Part shown: positions 1 through 8,006 of the stretch, in pieces
Position numbering within the stretch: the first letter of the stretch is position 1
Layout: each line of letters opens with the position of its first letter
From: Lawsonibacter hominis
GTDB lineage: Bacteria; Bacillota; Clostridia; Oscillospirales; Oscillospiraceae
Reading direction: 5' to 3'
Assembly (NCBI RefSeq): GCF_014287895.1
Contig: NZ_JACOPP010000029.1
Location: 1-28,601, forward strand
Length of the DNA stretch: 28,601 nucleotides
The notes under the pieces: model-generated
Told to the model about the DNA's origin: nothing
Seen by the model: only the letters and a program-made list of their open reading frames with translations
Databases searched by the model: none
Position numbers and translations under genes: made by a program

Positions 1-31
1 TCCAGCTCAGTGTGCCGGTCTTAAACTGTCC

Positions 32-64
32 AAAAAGCGCAAACGGGAGCTTTTGCTCGTTGCG
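32..64 (-). terminator. Possible terminator of the ABC operon
   Basis: Reading leftward, an imperfect hairpin (arms 55-64 and 37-50, with small bulges) is followed by five T residues (A run at 32-36 on the plus strand). It lies about 75 nt past the last permease stop, where the operon should end. The stem is bulged, so this is tentative. Confidence 0.4.
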
Positions 65-139
65 TAGAGATATTGGCTGATTTTTGGGTCCTAACTTTTC
101 ATGTTTACTTTACAGTGCCGAAAATACGGCATGAAAACC

Positions 140-985
140 CTACTTGATGGAACCCTGCGCCAGACCGCCTGCGATCTTCTTCTGTATGAGCATGAAGAAG
201 ATGACGGAGGGGATCACCACCATGGCGGAAGCTGCCATCATAACGCCCCAATCCAATACCTCCTGGCCCTCCAGGGACTTCAGCGCCACCGCCACCGTCA
301 TTTTTTCGCTGGAGTTCATCAGGATCAGGGAATAGAGAAACTCGTTCCAGGCGTTGATAAAGGTGTAGATGGCCACCGCTACCAGTCCGGGGGCCACGAT
401 GGGCAACACGACCCGGCCGAAGACCTGCAGCTTGTTGGCCCCGTCCACCCGGGCCGCCTCTTCGATCTCCAGCGGCACCGTTTGAAAGAAGCCCACCAGC
501 AGCCAGATCGCGTAGGGGACCGAGAAGGACAGGTACACGATAACCAGGCCCACCCGGCTGTTCATCAGCCCGGCCTGGCCCATGATGATGGAGTAGGGCA
601 CCGCCAGCAGGATCGGCGGGAACATGTAGGTGGTGATCAGGACACGGGTCATGATCTTGCCGAATTTGGGGAAAAAACGGACCACACCGTAGGCCCCAAG
701 CGCGGAAACCGTGATGGCAATCAGAGTAGTGGAGACCGCTACAACAATACTGTTGCCCATATTGGATCCAAAATGGAGCTGCCCAATCACGGTGCGGAAA
801 TTATCCAGGGTGAGCGTCTTGGGAAAAAAGGCCGTGGGATCTCCGATCATTTCCCCTTTGCCCTTCACGGAGGAGAGCAGGATCCACATCAGCGGAAAAG
901 CTGCGACGATGGCCAAAACCGTCAAGTAAAGATAACTGACGGTATCACCGAACCAGCCGCGCTTCAGCAGGCGTTTGCGTCCCAT
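140..985 (-). CDS. Carbohydrate-type ABC transporter permease (MalG/UgpE-like)
   Basis: This is an inner-membrane permease of a binding-protein-dependent ABC importer, of the sugar/glycerol-phosphate class. The 281-aa product has about six hydrophobic segments and the cytoplasmic EAA loop (EEAARVDGANKLQVF...LP) that docks the ATPase. I start it at 985, not at the in-frame ATG 21 nt upstream, because an AAGGAGGGG ribosome site sits just before 985. There the ATG overlaps the stop of the upstream permease as TGATG, which indicates translational coupling. It is the last gene of the operon binding protein, permease, permease. No ATP-binding subunit is present, so the pair probably shares an MsmK/MalK-type ATPase encoded elsewhere. 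The sugar cannot be told from sequence. Confidence 0.93.
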   Translation of the reverse strand: MGRKRLLKRGWFGDTVSYLYLTVLAIVAAFPLMWILLSSVKGKGEMIGDPTAFFPKTLTLDNFRTVIGQLHFGSNMGNSIVVAVSTTLIAITVSALGAYGVVRFFPKFGKIMTRVLITTYMFPPILLAVPYSIIMGQAGLMNSRVGLVIVYLSFSVPYAIWLLVGFFQTVPLEIEEAARVDGANKLQVFGRVVLPIVAPGLVAVAIYTFINAWNEFLYSLILMNSSEKMTVAVALKSLEGQEVLDWGVMMAASAMVVIPSVIFFMLIQKKIAGGLAQGSIK

Positions 986-1878
986 CAGGCCCCCTCCTTT
1001 TCCCATTTATCCAGAATCTTAAAATAGAACATGCATACAATCAACAGGAAGATCAGCAACAGTACTGTGACGGCCGAGGAACGCCCCAGCTGCTTCAGGC
1101 CCCAGCCCACGTTATAGGCGTAGATGGGCACCGTCTGGGTCAGGTTGGCCGGCCCGCCGCCGGTGATGAGGTAGATCGTGTCGAAGTTGTTAAAGACCCA
1201 GATCGTGCGCAGCACCACCAGCAGGCCTACCACTACCCGGATATGGGGCAGTGTGATATGGACGAACGACTGCCACGGCGACGCGCCGTCCAGCTGGGCG
1301 GCCTCATACTGGTCCTTGGGGACCGTCTGGAGCGCGGAGAGCACGTTGACCATGATCAGCGGCGCGCCGAACCAGATATTGATGAACACCAGCGTAGGAA
1401 ACACCAGCCCTCCGCTGCTGAAGAACTGGGGCGCGCTTTGGCACAGCCCGATCTTTACCAGGAAATTGGGCAAAAAGCCGGATACGCCGTTTAAAATCCA
1501 CTTCCAAGACAGGGCGATGACGATAGAGGGGAACGCCCAGGGGATAATCAGCAGCGTACGGTAGATCCCCCTGCCGTGACGGATCCGCTCCAGCGCCAGG
1601 GCGGCGGTAAAGCCCACGACGATCTGTCCGATCAGTGAGACGATCGTCCACCTCACGCTGGTCAGGAAGGACATCCAGAAGTCTTTGTCTGTGAGGATCT
1701 TGATGTAGTTATCAAAGAAGACGAAATCATATCCGGGTTTGATGAGGTGTTTGGAGGTGAAGCTGTAAAAAATACTGGAAACCACCGGATACAGCAGCAG
1801 CAGGCCCACCACCAGCAGCGCCGGCAGGATAAAGCAGAACCCGGCAATCTTCGTCCGATAGCGGTTGTTCAATCTCAT
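985..1878 (-). CDS. Carbohydrate-type ABC transporter permease (MalF/UgpA-like)
   Basis: This is the partner permease of the same importer, 297 aa with six predicted membrane segments beginning at about residue 10. It has the EAA-loop motif YEAAQLDGASPWQSF...LP near residues 190-212. The start is preceded by a GAGGGGG ribosome site. The gene overlaps the next permease by one base and lies 74 nt downstream of the binding-protein gene, separated from it by a strong hairpin. MalF-like and MalG-like permeases normally form a heterodimer. The family is certain; the substrate is unknown. Confidence 0.93.
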   Translation of the reverse strand: MRLNNRYRTKIAGFCFILPALLVVGLLLLYPVVSSIFYSFTSKHLIKPGYDFVFFDNYIKILTDKDFWMSFLTSVRWTIVSLIGQIVVGFTAALALERIRHGRGIYRTLLIIPWAFPSIVIALSWKWILNGVSGFLPNFLVKIGLCQSAPQFFSSGGLVFPTLVFINIWFGAPLIMVNVLSALQTVPKDQYEAAQLDGASPWQSFVHITLPHIRVVVGLLVVLRTIWVFNNFDTIYLITGGGPANLTQTVPIYAYNVGWGLKQLGRSSAVTVLLLIFLLIVCMFYFKILDKWEKEGA

Positions 1879-1897
1879 AGTAAACCCCCTCTCAGGA

Positions 1898-1931
1898 AAC
1901 CGGCGGGGGCGAGTGGTCGCCCCCGCCGGTT
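1898..1931 (-). other. Intergenic hairpin between binding-protein and permease genes
   Basis: A perfect 15-bp GC-rich stem (1898-1912 with 1917-1931) encloses a 4-nt loop. No T run follows on the transcribed strand. It is therefore more likely an mRNA 3'-end stabiliser or partial terminator that gives more binding protein than permease, a known arrangement in sugar ABC operons such as malE-malF. Confidence 0.65.
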
Positions 1932-1952
1932 GTTCGGGTCATTTATCCGTGG

Positions 1953-3347
1953 TCAGCCAACGGTCTCAAACAGGTCGTTGAGCTTATCCTCGGCCGCCTT
2001 CGCCGCCTGCTCCACAGGTGTTCCGTTGATGACGATATCCTGGAACATGCTCTCGATCACGCCCTGACTGGTCAGCAGACCTGCCTCGGGACGGGGGCCG
2101 TTTTCCATACCGATGGCAGTCCCCTCGCCCACAGCCTTGCTGATGACGTCCTTTGCATGGGAGAACTTCTGCACCATGGGGTCGGACAGGAACTGCTCGT
2201 TATCGGCGATCTCCTTCAGCGCGGGCAGCATACCCACGGGGACGGACAGCAGGAAAGGCACGTAATTCTCCGGCTCATACAGATATTTGATGAACGCTTC
2301 GCAGATCTCGGGGTGCGCGGAGTTCTTCCAGATGACCATGGGGATGTTGGAGGTCTCATAGCCTACCTGGGGATCGCCCTTGTTGATGGTGGGCATGGGG
2401 GCGCAGTCGATCTGGTCCAACAGCTCGGGCGCGTTGGTCTCCACACCGCCGATCTGGAAGCCGGAGTTGTAGTCAAAGCAGATTTTTCCGGTGTAGTACA
2501 GCGTGGCCTGATCCAGCACGTTAAAGTTGATGGAGTCCGTGGGGGAACAGTCTTTGTACACCTTGACCCAGTAGTTGATGCCGTCAATAGCGGCCTGGCT
2601 GGTCAGATTGGCCTTGCCGTCCTCGGTAAGCAGGGTCTCGCCCGCACTGCGGACATAAAAGTTCAGGAAGCGGGTGGCCATCATATCGTTGGTGCCCATA
2701 GGGACGGAAGTGCCGTAAGCGTTGCCGCCCTCGCCTTCGGTAATGATCTTGGACGCCTCGTAGAGCTCATCCCAGGTGGTGGGGACCTCCAGATTGTACT
2801 TCTCCAGCAGATCCTTGTGGTACCACATAACCTGCGCGTGGGAGTACAGAGGTACTGCGTAGCAGTGCCCGTCCTCGGCGGTCATCTCGACAAGGGGGGC
2901 TTCATAGAAACGGTCCCGGCCCATGGAATCGATCAGGTTGTCCATGGGGATGATGGCGTCGGCGTCGATCATCTCTACCACGTGGTTGGGCAGCGCTGTG
3001 GACATATCGGGCACATTGCCGGAGGCCAGGCCGGTGGTCCACTTGGTATAGAAGTCGGCCCAGGAGAAGGTCTCGATCGTGATCTTCACGCCTGGGTTGT
3101 CGGTCATAAACTGGTTGGCGGCCGCCTGGATGGTCTCCAGCCGGGGCCCTTGGGTAAACGAATGCCAGAAGGTGATCTCACCCTCCAGCGCGGCGGGTTC
3201 GCCGGAGCCGGTCTCCGGAGCGCCGCCGGTCTGAGCGGTTGCGGGCGGCGTATCGCTGTTGCCGGAGGGAGTGGAGCTGTTGCCGCAGGCGGCAAGGCAG
3301 GTGAGCAGCATCACGCTGGCCAGGAGCAAAGACAGTGCTTTTTTCAT
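1953..3347 (-). CDS. ABC transporter substrate-binding lipoprotein (extracellular family 1)
   Basis: This is a sugar-type solute-binding protein of 464 aa. The N-terminus (MKKALSLLLASVML...) is a lipoprotein signal with a lipobox ending LAAC, so Cys21 is the lipid anchor, followed by a Ser/Pro/Gly/Thr-rich linker. The mature part opens with the family-1 pattern ITFWHSFTQGPRLETIQ and a DNPGVKI segment. An in-frame upstream extension to 3584 exists, but it runs into the regulator gene and lacks a signal peptide. A GGAGGAA ribosome site just before 3347 fixes the start. The gene is first of the ABC operon and downstream of the AraC-type regulator on the same strand. The ligand is probably an oligosaccharide or sugar derivative, by family. 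Confidence 0.93.
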   Translation of the reverse strand: MKKALSLLLASVMLLTCLAACGNSSTPSGNSDTPPATAQTGGAPETGSGEPAALEGEITFWHSFTQGPRLETIQAAANQFMTDNPGVKITIETFSWADFYTKWTTGLASGNVPDMSTALPNHVVEMIDADAIIPMDNLIDSMGRDRFYEAPLVEMTAEDGHCYAVPLYSHAQVMWYHKDLLEKYNLEVPTTWDELYEASKIITEGEGGNAYGTSVPMGTNDMMATRFLNFYVRSAGETLLTEDGKANLTSQAAIDGINYWVKVYKDCSPTDSINFNVLDQATLYYTGKICFDYNSGFQIGGVETNAPELLDQIDCAPMPTINKGDPQVGYETSNIPMVIWKNSAHPEICEAFIKYLYEPENYVPFLLSVPVGMLPALKEIADNEQFLSDPMVQKFSHAKDVISKAVGEGTAIGMENGPRPEAGLLTSQGVIESMFQDIVINGTPVEQAAKAAEDKLNDLFETVG

Positions 3348-3398
3348 AATTTCCTCCTTCACTTCAATCGGCTTTTTGTTGGTTTTGTCTGCACCCTC

Positions 3399-3427
3399 AT
3401 TATAAAACTCCCCAGTGTATTTCATAG
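3399..3427 (-). promoter_or_regulatory. Candidate promoter of the ABC importer operon
   Basis: On the minus strand a perfect -10 box TATAAT (3399-3404) lies about 50 nt before the binding-protein start. The -35 position (3422-3427, CTATGA) matches consensus poorly. A good -10 with a poor -35 fits a promoter needing an activator, such as the adjacent AraC-type protein. Confidence 0.5.
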
Positions 3428-3450
3428 AGCAAAAATTACCAAAAGATAGC

Positions 3451-3479
3451 ATAAAACGCTTATGATATAATCGTTTTAT
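3451..3479. promoter_or_regulatory. Inverted repeat upstream of the ABC promoter (possible operator)
   Basis: ATAAAACG (3451-3458) and CGTTTTAT (3472-3479) form 8-bp arms around a 13-nt AT-rich spacer, just upstream of the weak -35 region. This position suits activator binding. Because it also directly follows the regulator stop codon, it could instead act as a weak 3' hairpin of that gene. Confidence 0.4.
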
Positions 3480-3486
3480 TTCTTCC

Positions 3487-4365
3487 TCAGGCGCGGGACG
3501 CCGCGCGGTATTCCTGAGGCGAGACACCGAAGACCGATTTGAAGATGCGGGCAAAGTAGTTGGCGTCGTCAAACCCGACCTCATAAGCGATGGTGGAAAT
3601 GCGCTCGTTGGTGACCAGCAGGCGGCGGGCCGCCGTCATCATACGCAGGTCTTTGACAAAGGCCCCGGGGGACTTTCCGGTGTGCTCCCTGAACAGCCTC
3701 CGCAGGGAGGAGGGACTCATATCCGCCATCCGGCAGAGAAATTCCGAGTCGAAGGGCTCCGACGGATGGGCCACCAGATAGTCCACCACCACCTGGATAC
3801 GGGGGTCCCGCTTGATGGAATGGGACCGGTTCTCCCGGCGGCGCAGGCCTTCCACCGAAAAGTCGGCCTCCGGCAGCTCGCTCTCTTCGACCCGGGCTTC
3901 CGGCGTCCGTTCCACCAGCCAGGCCAGGATGAGCTCCAGGTTGCCCCGGATGCGGAAGAGCTTTCCGGAATTCTGGGTGGTTGCGTTCTGGTACACCTGC
4001 TGGAAATACCCCAGCACTTCCCCGTCCGCTCCCCGGGTCACGCGGGGGATGTGGAAGTACTCCGCCAAAAAGTCGCTGCCGTCCAGCTGGACCGTGACGG
4101 TGAAGCGGATGGAGATGAACTCGAACTCCTCGCCCAGGGCATGACACTCCAGCTGGCAGCCCTCAGGGATATAAAAGATCTCGTTCTCCCCTACCAGGTA
4201 CTCCTCCCCATTCACCCGGAACACCGCGCTGCCCTTGAGGATATAGCGCAGCATGCAGTAGGGCACGTAACTCTCCGGGTACGCCCATCCCCTGCGGAAG
4301 ACATACCGATCCACATACAAAAAGATCAGGCGCATGGAAGAATACAGCGACTGTGGGATATGCAT
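3487..4365 (-). CDS. AraC-family transcriptional regulator with N-terminal cupin-like sensor
   Basis: This 292-aa regulator has an N-terminal sugar-sensor domain of AraC/cupin type (about residues 25-130, with the ENEIFYIPEGCQL strand-turn pattern). Its C-terminal AraC DNA-binding domain of two helix-turn-helices spans about residues 185-290 and ends with the signature IAYEVGFDDANYFARIFKSVFGVSPQEYR. I use ATG 4365 because a GAGGGAGGGG ribosome site lies directly upstream; that site overlaps the alternative ATG at 4383. It precedes the ABC importer on the same strand and is divergent from an esterase gene. It probably activates both in response to the imported carbohydrate; that role is inferred from position. 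Confidence 0.92.
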   Translation of the reverse strand: MHIPQSLYSSMRLIFLYVDRYVFRRGWAYPESYVPYCMLRYILKGSAVFRVNGEEYLVGENEIFYIPEGCQLECHALGEEFEFISIRFTVTVQLDGSDFLAEYFHIPRVTRGADGEVLGYFQQVYQNATTQNSGKLFRIRGNLELILAWLVERTPEARVEESELPEADFSVEGLRRRENRSHSIKRDPRIQVVVDYLVAHPSEPFDSEFLCRMADMSPSSLRRLFREHTGKSPGAFVKDLRMMTAARRLLVTNERISTIAYEVGFDDANYFARIFKSVFGVSPQEYRAASRA

Positions 4366-4419
4366 CGTTTCCCCTCCCTCCATCGGACAAAAAACGCAGT
4401 TTGTAACCGTTTCATGCTA

Positions 4420-4449
4420 ATTATAAGCGAACTATACCGTTGGGTACAA
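4420..4449 (-). promoter_or_regulatory. Candidate promoter of the AraC-type regulator
   Basis: On the minus strand, TTGTAC (4444-4449) and TATAAT (4420-4425) are separated by 18 nt, about 55 nt before the regulator start. It overlaps the divergent esterase promoter, so the two may be regulated together. Confidence 0.5.
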
Positions 4450-4468
4450 GTGAAATTGCTGTTATAAT
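4440..4468 (+). promoter_or_regulatory. Candidate promoter of the esterase gene
   Basis: TTGGGT (4440-4445) and a perfect TATAAT (4463-4468) are spaced by 17 nt. The expected transcript start lies about 40 nt before the esterase ATG. Confidence 0.55.
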
Positions 4469-4515
4469 AAAGAAAAAACGCGCATGAATCGAATGCAGAC
4501 TGGGAGTGAGCCGCT

Positions 4516-5436
4516 ATGGAAGCTGTAACAGGTTACTACCCCGCGCCGGAGCAGGTGGATGCCTGGTGCGATGCACTGCTGGAGCGGACGCGGCAGGTCC
4601 GCGTACAGGGCGAATGCCTTGCGTACGACCCTCTTACCGAGCCCTTCGGCAACTGCCCCAATACCCTGGTCAACCGGTATGTGCGCTTCACGGCCTCCGA
4701 CGGGCGCAGGGCCTTCTACGGCTACTGGCAGCCCGCGCTCAAGACGCCGGCGCCGCTGCTCATCAACCTGCCGGGATACGGTGGATTTATGAGCCTGCAC
4801 CCCCAGCTCTGCGACCAGAATTTCCATATTCTTCACGTCTCCCCTCTGGGCTACGTGACCCCCTCCGGCGCGGACTGGAGCCTGGCCCTGCCTGACCGGA
4901 ACTGGCCCGTGCTGCCCAACACCGCCCTGGGCGCGCCGGGCGGCTATGAGGACTGGCTGTCCGACGTGCTGCTGGCTGTGCGCTGGGCGCTGGAGCGGCC
5001 CGATGTGCTGCCTGACCGCCTGTCCTTCTTCGGTACCAGCCAGGGGGGCGGCGGCTCCCTGCTGCTCGCCTCCCTTCTGGGGCCGGAGCGGGTGCGCTGC
5101 GTCTGCGCCGACCTGCCCTTCCTCACGGACTTTCCCCACACCGGCCTGAACGGGGAGGCGTACGGTCTGCTGCGTCCGGTCCGGGGCCAGGTCGAACCGG
5201 AGGCGTTCTGGCGCCGTCTGGGCCTGGTGGACACCGTGAGCCATGCCCACCGGCTGAGCATGCCTGTCATGCTCTCCTCCGGCGGCGCGGACGACACCTG
5301 CCCGGCCGCCACGGTCGAACGGCTTTTCTCCCGCCTGCCCGGTACGAAGCAGTACACCTACCTGGAACACCAGACCCACACCCACTCCCGCTCCAGCATG
5401 GTCCTCTTCTCCGCCTGGCTCCACCTGTACGCCTGA
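4516..5436 (+). CDS. Alpha/beta hydrolase, acetyl-xylan esterase / cephalosporin-C deacetylase-like
   Basis: This 306-aa serine hydrolase resembles the AXE1 family, whose members remove acetyl groups from xylo-oligosaccharides or small esters. The nucleophile elbow GTSQGGG places the catalytic Ser at residue 175. The acid is likely Asp259 or Asp260 (SSGGADDTCP), and the His lies in the EHQTHTHS segment near 285-290. The conserved LPGYGG loop (about 85-90) supplies the oxyanion-hole region. There is no signal peptide, so it is cytoplasmic. It is divergent from the AraC-type regulator of the sugar importer, which suggests it deacetylates the imported oligosaccharide. The exact substrate is not visible. 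Confidence 0.8.
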   Translation: MEAVTGYYPAPEQVDAWCDALLERTRQVRVQGECLAYDPLTEPFGNCPNTLVNRYVRFTASDGRRAFYGYWQPALKTPAPLLINLPGYGGFMSLHPQLCDQNFHILHVSPLGYVTPSGADWSLALPDRNWPVLPNTALGAPGGYEDWLSDVLLAVRWALERPDVLPDRLSFFGTSQGGGGSLLLASLLGPERVRCVCADLPFLTDFPHTGLNGEAYGLLRPVRGQVEPEAFWRRLGLVDTVSHAHRLSMPVMLSSGGADDTCPAATVERLFSRLPGTKQYTYLEHQTHTHSRSSMVLFSAWLHLYA

Positions 5437-5549
5437 GGCTCTTTTACAGCGGCCGGTCCTCGATGGGGCGCCTTTCGCCCACCTCGTTCCGCGGAGCGGG
5501 CGGCTCCTGGGGCCCGCCGGCCCAGCCGGCGGTCTTCCGGGTACGGCAA

Positions 5550-5598
5550 AGCGGCCCTGCATGCACATCGCGCAAAGCGGTTTGCATGCAGGGCCGCT
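5550..5598. terminator. Long hairpin downstream of the esterase, at the end of repeat copy A
   Basis: A perfect 16-bp stem (5550-5565 with 5583-5598) encloses a 17-nt loop. It lies between two convergent genes, about 115 nt after the esterase stop, and is flanked by only short T runs in each direction. Read leftward it follows the degraded mini-ORF of repeat copy A, as the 24-bp hairpin at 7938-7988 follows the intact mini-ORF. The rest of this gene-free stretch (5437-5549) shows GC-rich sequence with nothing else I can name. Confidence 0.65.
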
Positions 5599-5740
5599 GT
5601 TTGTCGGGAACGCGGCAGCGTCATGTTTTCAGGAAGCTGCGCTCCGCGGCCCGGTAAACGGCCTGTATCGGGACGGGGTACCCGTCATGCCGCTGTGCCG
5701 CTGGGGCAAAGCGTTTCGGCCGCCCGATCCCGGCCGGCAG
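5598..5740 (-). repeat. Repeat copy A: degraded copy of the mini-ORF element
   Basis: About 140 bp aligns with 7988-8126 in the same orientation. Exact shared blocks include GAACGCGGCAG (5608-5618 versus 7994-8004), GGCCTGTATC (5660-5669 versus 8046-8055) and ATGCCGCTGTGCCG (5687-5700 versus 8074-8087). Read leftward, one frame gives a QRHSGMTG segment and another gives IQAVYRA...SFLK. In copy B both lie in one frame, so copy A carries a 1-nt deletion (17 versus 18 nt between the last two blocks) and lacks the ATG. It is best seen as a decayed mini-gene, unless the RNA is the functional part. Confidence 0.7.
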
Positions 5741-5789
5741 GTCAAAGCACTCCTGCGCCGCACACGGCGGCCAGCCGGGCGGGTCGCGC

Positions 5790-7805
5790 CTATCGTTCGG
5801 CCATCGTGATCTGGAACCGGAGGCCGGGTGCGCCGGCAAACGCGATATAACCGCCCTCCGGCAGGGTCACCGCGGTATCTCCCCACATCCAGGAGGCGGC
5901 AACGGTCTGACCGTTTCCGTCGTACACCGTAAAACCGCCGCCCTCCGGCACCTGGACCTGCATATGCTTTCCGGCGGCGCTCCCGGTCCGATACCAGCGG
6001 ATGTAACCGTCGCTTTGAATGGTGGAATAGGAGCCCGCGCCGGCATAGATCGCCGGGACGGCGGCCGCGTCCATGCAGAGCATGCCGGAGGTCTGTGCGT
6101 ACTCCACCCCATCCTGCTCAAACAGACGCACGTTCTGCCAGTCGCGGCCCGCCAGGCCGGGGATGACCGCCACGCCCTCGGCGTAGTTCTCATCCACGAT
6201 ACGGTCAAAGGCCATATAGCCCGGCAGGCTGGCCAGTCCTGCCGCCGGCAGCGCCAGGGCCAGGGCCTGCGAGGTATACTTTTCGTTCAGGCAGAGGTAG
6301 ATCTTCCCGTTCCGGGCGTCCCAGGCCGCCTGAACCGCCTCCGGAACCGGGTTCTCCTTCAGTTTCTGGAAAACATAGCTGGAGCCCGGCAGCTCGCCCA
6401 GTCCGGGCAGTTGGATATAATACTTCTGCCAGAGATAGGTCTCTCCGTTCTCCGCCTCCACGAACCGGACCATGAGGTTCCCCGCCTCGTTTCGGAAGGA
6501 GCCGTCGCTGTGATAACGCAGGGCGCTCTCGCCCAGGGTCAGCGTCCCGTCCTCGGTCAGGGCCAGCTGCGTCACCTGGCTGGAGGAGGCATACAGCCCC
6601 GCATACGCCAGCAGCTCCTCCGGCATGGCGGCGCTCCGGGCCTGGGGCAGGCTGTGGGCCGCCGTGTCCACGTGCGTCCCCTTCCGCTCCAGGGCGGCGA
6701 TCAGGATCTGGCTGGCCGCCATCTCGTTATAGGTGCTCACCCCGCCGGAGGAGAGCACGGCGCAGGACAGGCCGTATTCCGGCAGCACCACCAGACCCCC
6801 GTGATACAGGGTGGTGTCGCCCCCTTTGACCAAGGCCCGGATATCGCTGTAGGCAAACGGATACCACTGTACGCTGTCCCAGCCCAGCCCGTAGGCCATC
6901 GCGTCCTCAACGTCCTCAGGCCACAGGCCCCCGGCATACTCCGGCGCGGCCATGGCGTCCAGAGACGCCTGGGCCAGCAGCTGCGTGCCGCAGAACAGCC
7001 CGCCGAACGCGGCCAGATCGGACGCCGTGGCGTAGATGCCGCCCGTCCCGTGGACCCCAAGCGTCTCCTGCGGCAGAGCGCGGTCGCCGCTGCCCAGATA
7101 GGTCCTGGCCAGACGCGCCGGGTCAAATGGATTGCCGGGAAAATAAGTGTCTTCCAGCCCGGCGGGCTCCAAAATGGCCTGCTGCACATATTCATCGAAG
7201 TCCATGCCCGAGACCGCCTCCACCACCAGCTGGGCCAGCGTAAAGCCGTCGTTGCAGTAGACGCTGAACGCTCCGGGGGACGCCTTGAGGGTCTGGGTGC
7301 TCAGCCGCTCCAGCAGCGTATCGGCGGCCGTTTCGTCCGGGTCGTTGAAGAGAACGCCGCTGGTAAAGGTGGAGCCCATCAGGCCGGAGGAATGATTCAG
7401 GAGCATCCGCACGGTAATCTCCGCAAAACGTTCGTCCGCCATTTTGAAGTCCGGCAGGTAGGTCTTCACCGGCGTATCCAGGGCGAGACTTCCCGCCTCC
7501 GCCAGCTTCATGACGGCCGCCGTGGTGTACATCTTGCTCACCGACCCCACGCCGTAGAGGATCTCGTCGGTGAGGGCCCGGTTCTCAGTACGGGAGTAAT
7601 TCCCCCGGTGGCCGGTGAGGATGATTGCTCCGTCCTCCCACAGGGCGTATTGGACGCTGTCGGCCTGGCCGTACTGCATGGCCAGTTCCGCCGCCTGATC
7701 CGCCGACGCGGCCAATCCGCTCTCCTGGGCCCCGGCGGGCAGCAGGGTCAGAGACAGGACAAGGCACAGGGCAAGCGCCCCGCAGAACATCTGTTTTCGT
7801 TTCAT
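5790..7805 (-). CDS. Secreted beta-lactamase-family serine hydrolase with extra C-terminal domain
   Basis: This 671-aa protein belongs to the class C beta-lactamase / penicillin-binding-protein-like fold (esterases, D-aminopeptidases, peptidoglycan hydrolases). Residues 1-27 form a signal peptide ending PAGAQES. Active-site motifs are SxxK at Ser88-Lys91 (SVSK), YxN at Tyr183-Asn185 (YCN), and a KTG-equivalent HGG at 335-337 (LYHGG). An extra beta-rich region (about residues 400-671) follows the catalytic domain and matches nothing I recognise. An AAGGAGGAG ribosome site precedes the start. The gene stands alone, flanked by direct repeat copies A and B, with its own unusual promoter. True antibiotic hydrolysis is unlikely; cell-wall or peptide/ester hydrolysis is more plausible. 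Confidence 0.85.
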   Translation of the reverse strand: MKRKQMFCGALALCLVLSLTLLPAGAQESGLAASADQAAELAMQYGQADSVQYALWEDGAIILTGHRGNYSRTENRALTDEILYGVGSVSKMYTTAAVMKLAEAGSLALDTPVKTYLPDFKMADERFAEITVRMLLNHSSGLMGSTFTSGVLFNDPDETAADTLLERLSTQTLKASPGAFSVYCNDGFTLAQLVVEAVSGMDFDEYVQQAILEPAGLEDTYFPGNPFDPARLARTYLGSGDRALPQETLGVHGTGGIYATASDLAAFGGLFCGTQLLAQASLDAMAAPEYAGGLWPEDVEDAMAYGLGWDSVQWYPFAYSDIRALVKGGDTTLYHGGLVVLPEYGLSCAVLSSGGVSTYNEMAASQILIAALERKGTHVDTAAHSLPQARSAAMPEELLAYAGLYASSSQVTQLALTEDGTLTLGESALRYHSDGSFRNEAGNLMVRFVEAENGETYLWQKYYIQLPGLGELPGSSYVFQKLKENPVPEAVQAAWDARNGKIYLCLNEKYTSQALALALPAAGLASLPGYMAFDRIVDENYAEGVAVIPGLAGRDWQNVRLFEQDGVEYAQTSGMLCMDAAAVPAIYAGAGSYSTIQSDGYIRWYRTGSAAGKHMQVQVPEGGGFTVYDGNGQTVAASWMWGDTAVTLPEGGYIAFAGAPGLRFQITMAER

Positions 7806-7892
7806 TGCGTCTCCTCCTTTTCATGTTCTATCATAATGCGTATGAAGCGAAAGCGCAAGCGAAACCGCCGTTCGGTCCCGCCTTCCGGTATT

Positions 7893-7923
7893 ATCTTATA
7901 CCCTCCACCCGGTGGAAGGTCAA
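7893..7923 (-). promoter_or_regulatory. Promoter of the serine hydrolase with a MerR-type dyad in the spacer
   Basis: On the minus strand, TTGACC (7918-7923) is followed 19 nt later by TAAGAT (7893-7898); TATAAG at 17 nt spacing is the alternative -10. The spacer holds the dyad ACCTTCCAC-CGG-GTGGAGGGT (7900-7920, 8 of 9 positions symmetric). A long 19-bp spacer filled by a CCTTCC/GGAAGG-type dyad beside TTGACC is the layout of MerR-family promoters such as those bound by CueR. No MerR gene is in the window, so the regulator would be encoded elsewhere. Confidence 0.5.
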
Positions 7924-7937
7924 GTCCCTTTCCCCTG

Positions 7938-7988
7938 AAACAGCAGCACCGCGTGTTCGCCTTTGGCGAACACGCGGTGCTGCTGTTT
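7938..7988 (-). terminator. Perfect 24-bp hairpin ending the mini-ORF transcript
   Basis: Arms 7938-7961 and 7965-7988 are exactly complementary with a TTT loop. Reading leftward it begins about 20 nt after the mini-ORF stop and is followed by a short T run, so it should end that transcript before the hydrolase promoter. Such a long perfect stem is unusual for a simple terminator. Confidence 0.75.
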
Positions 7989-8006
7989 TGGAGGAACGCG
8001 GCAGAA

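Noticed and set aside
7938..7988. Perfect 24-bp inverted repeat considered as a transposon end or attachment site
   Set aside because: It has a 3-nt loop, follows a mini-ORF stop, and copy A has a different hairpin at the same place; a transcript-end structure explains it better.
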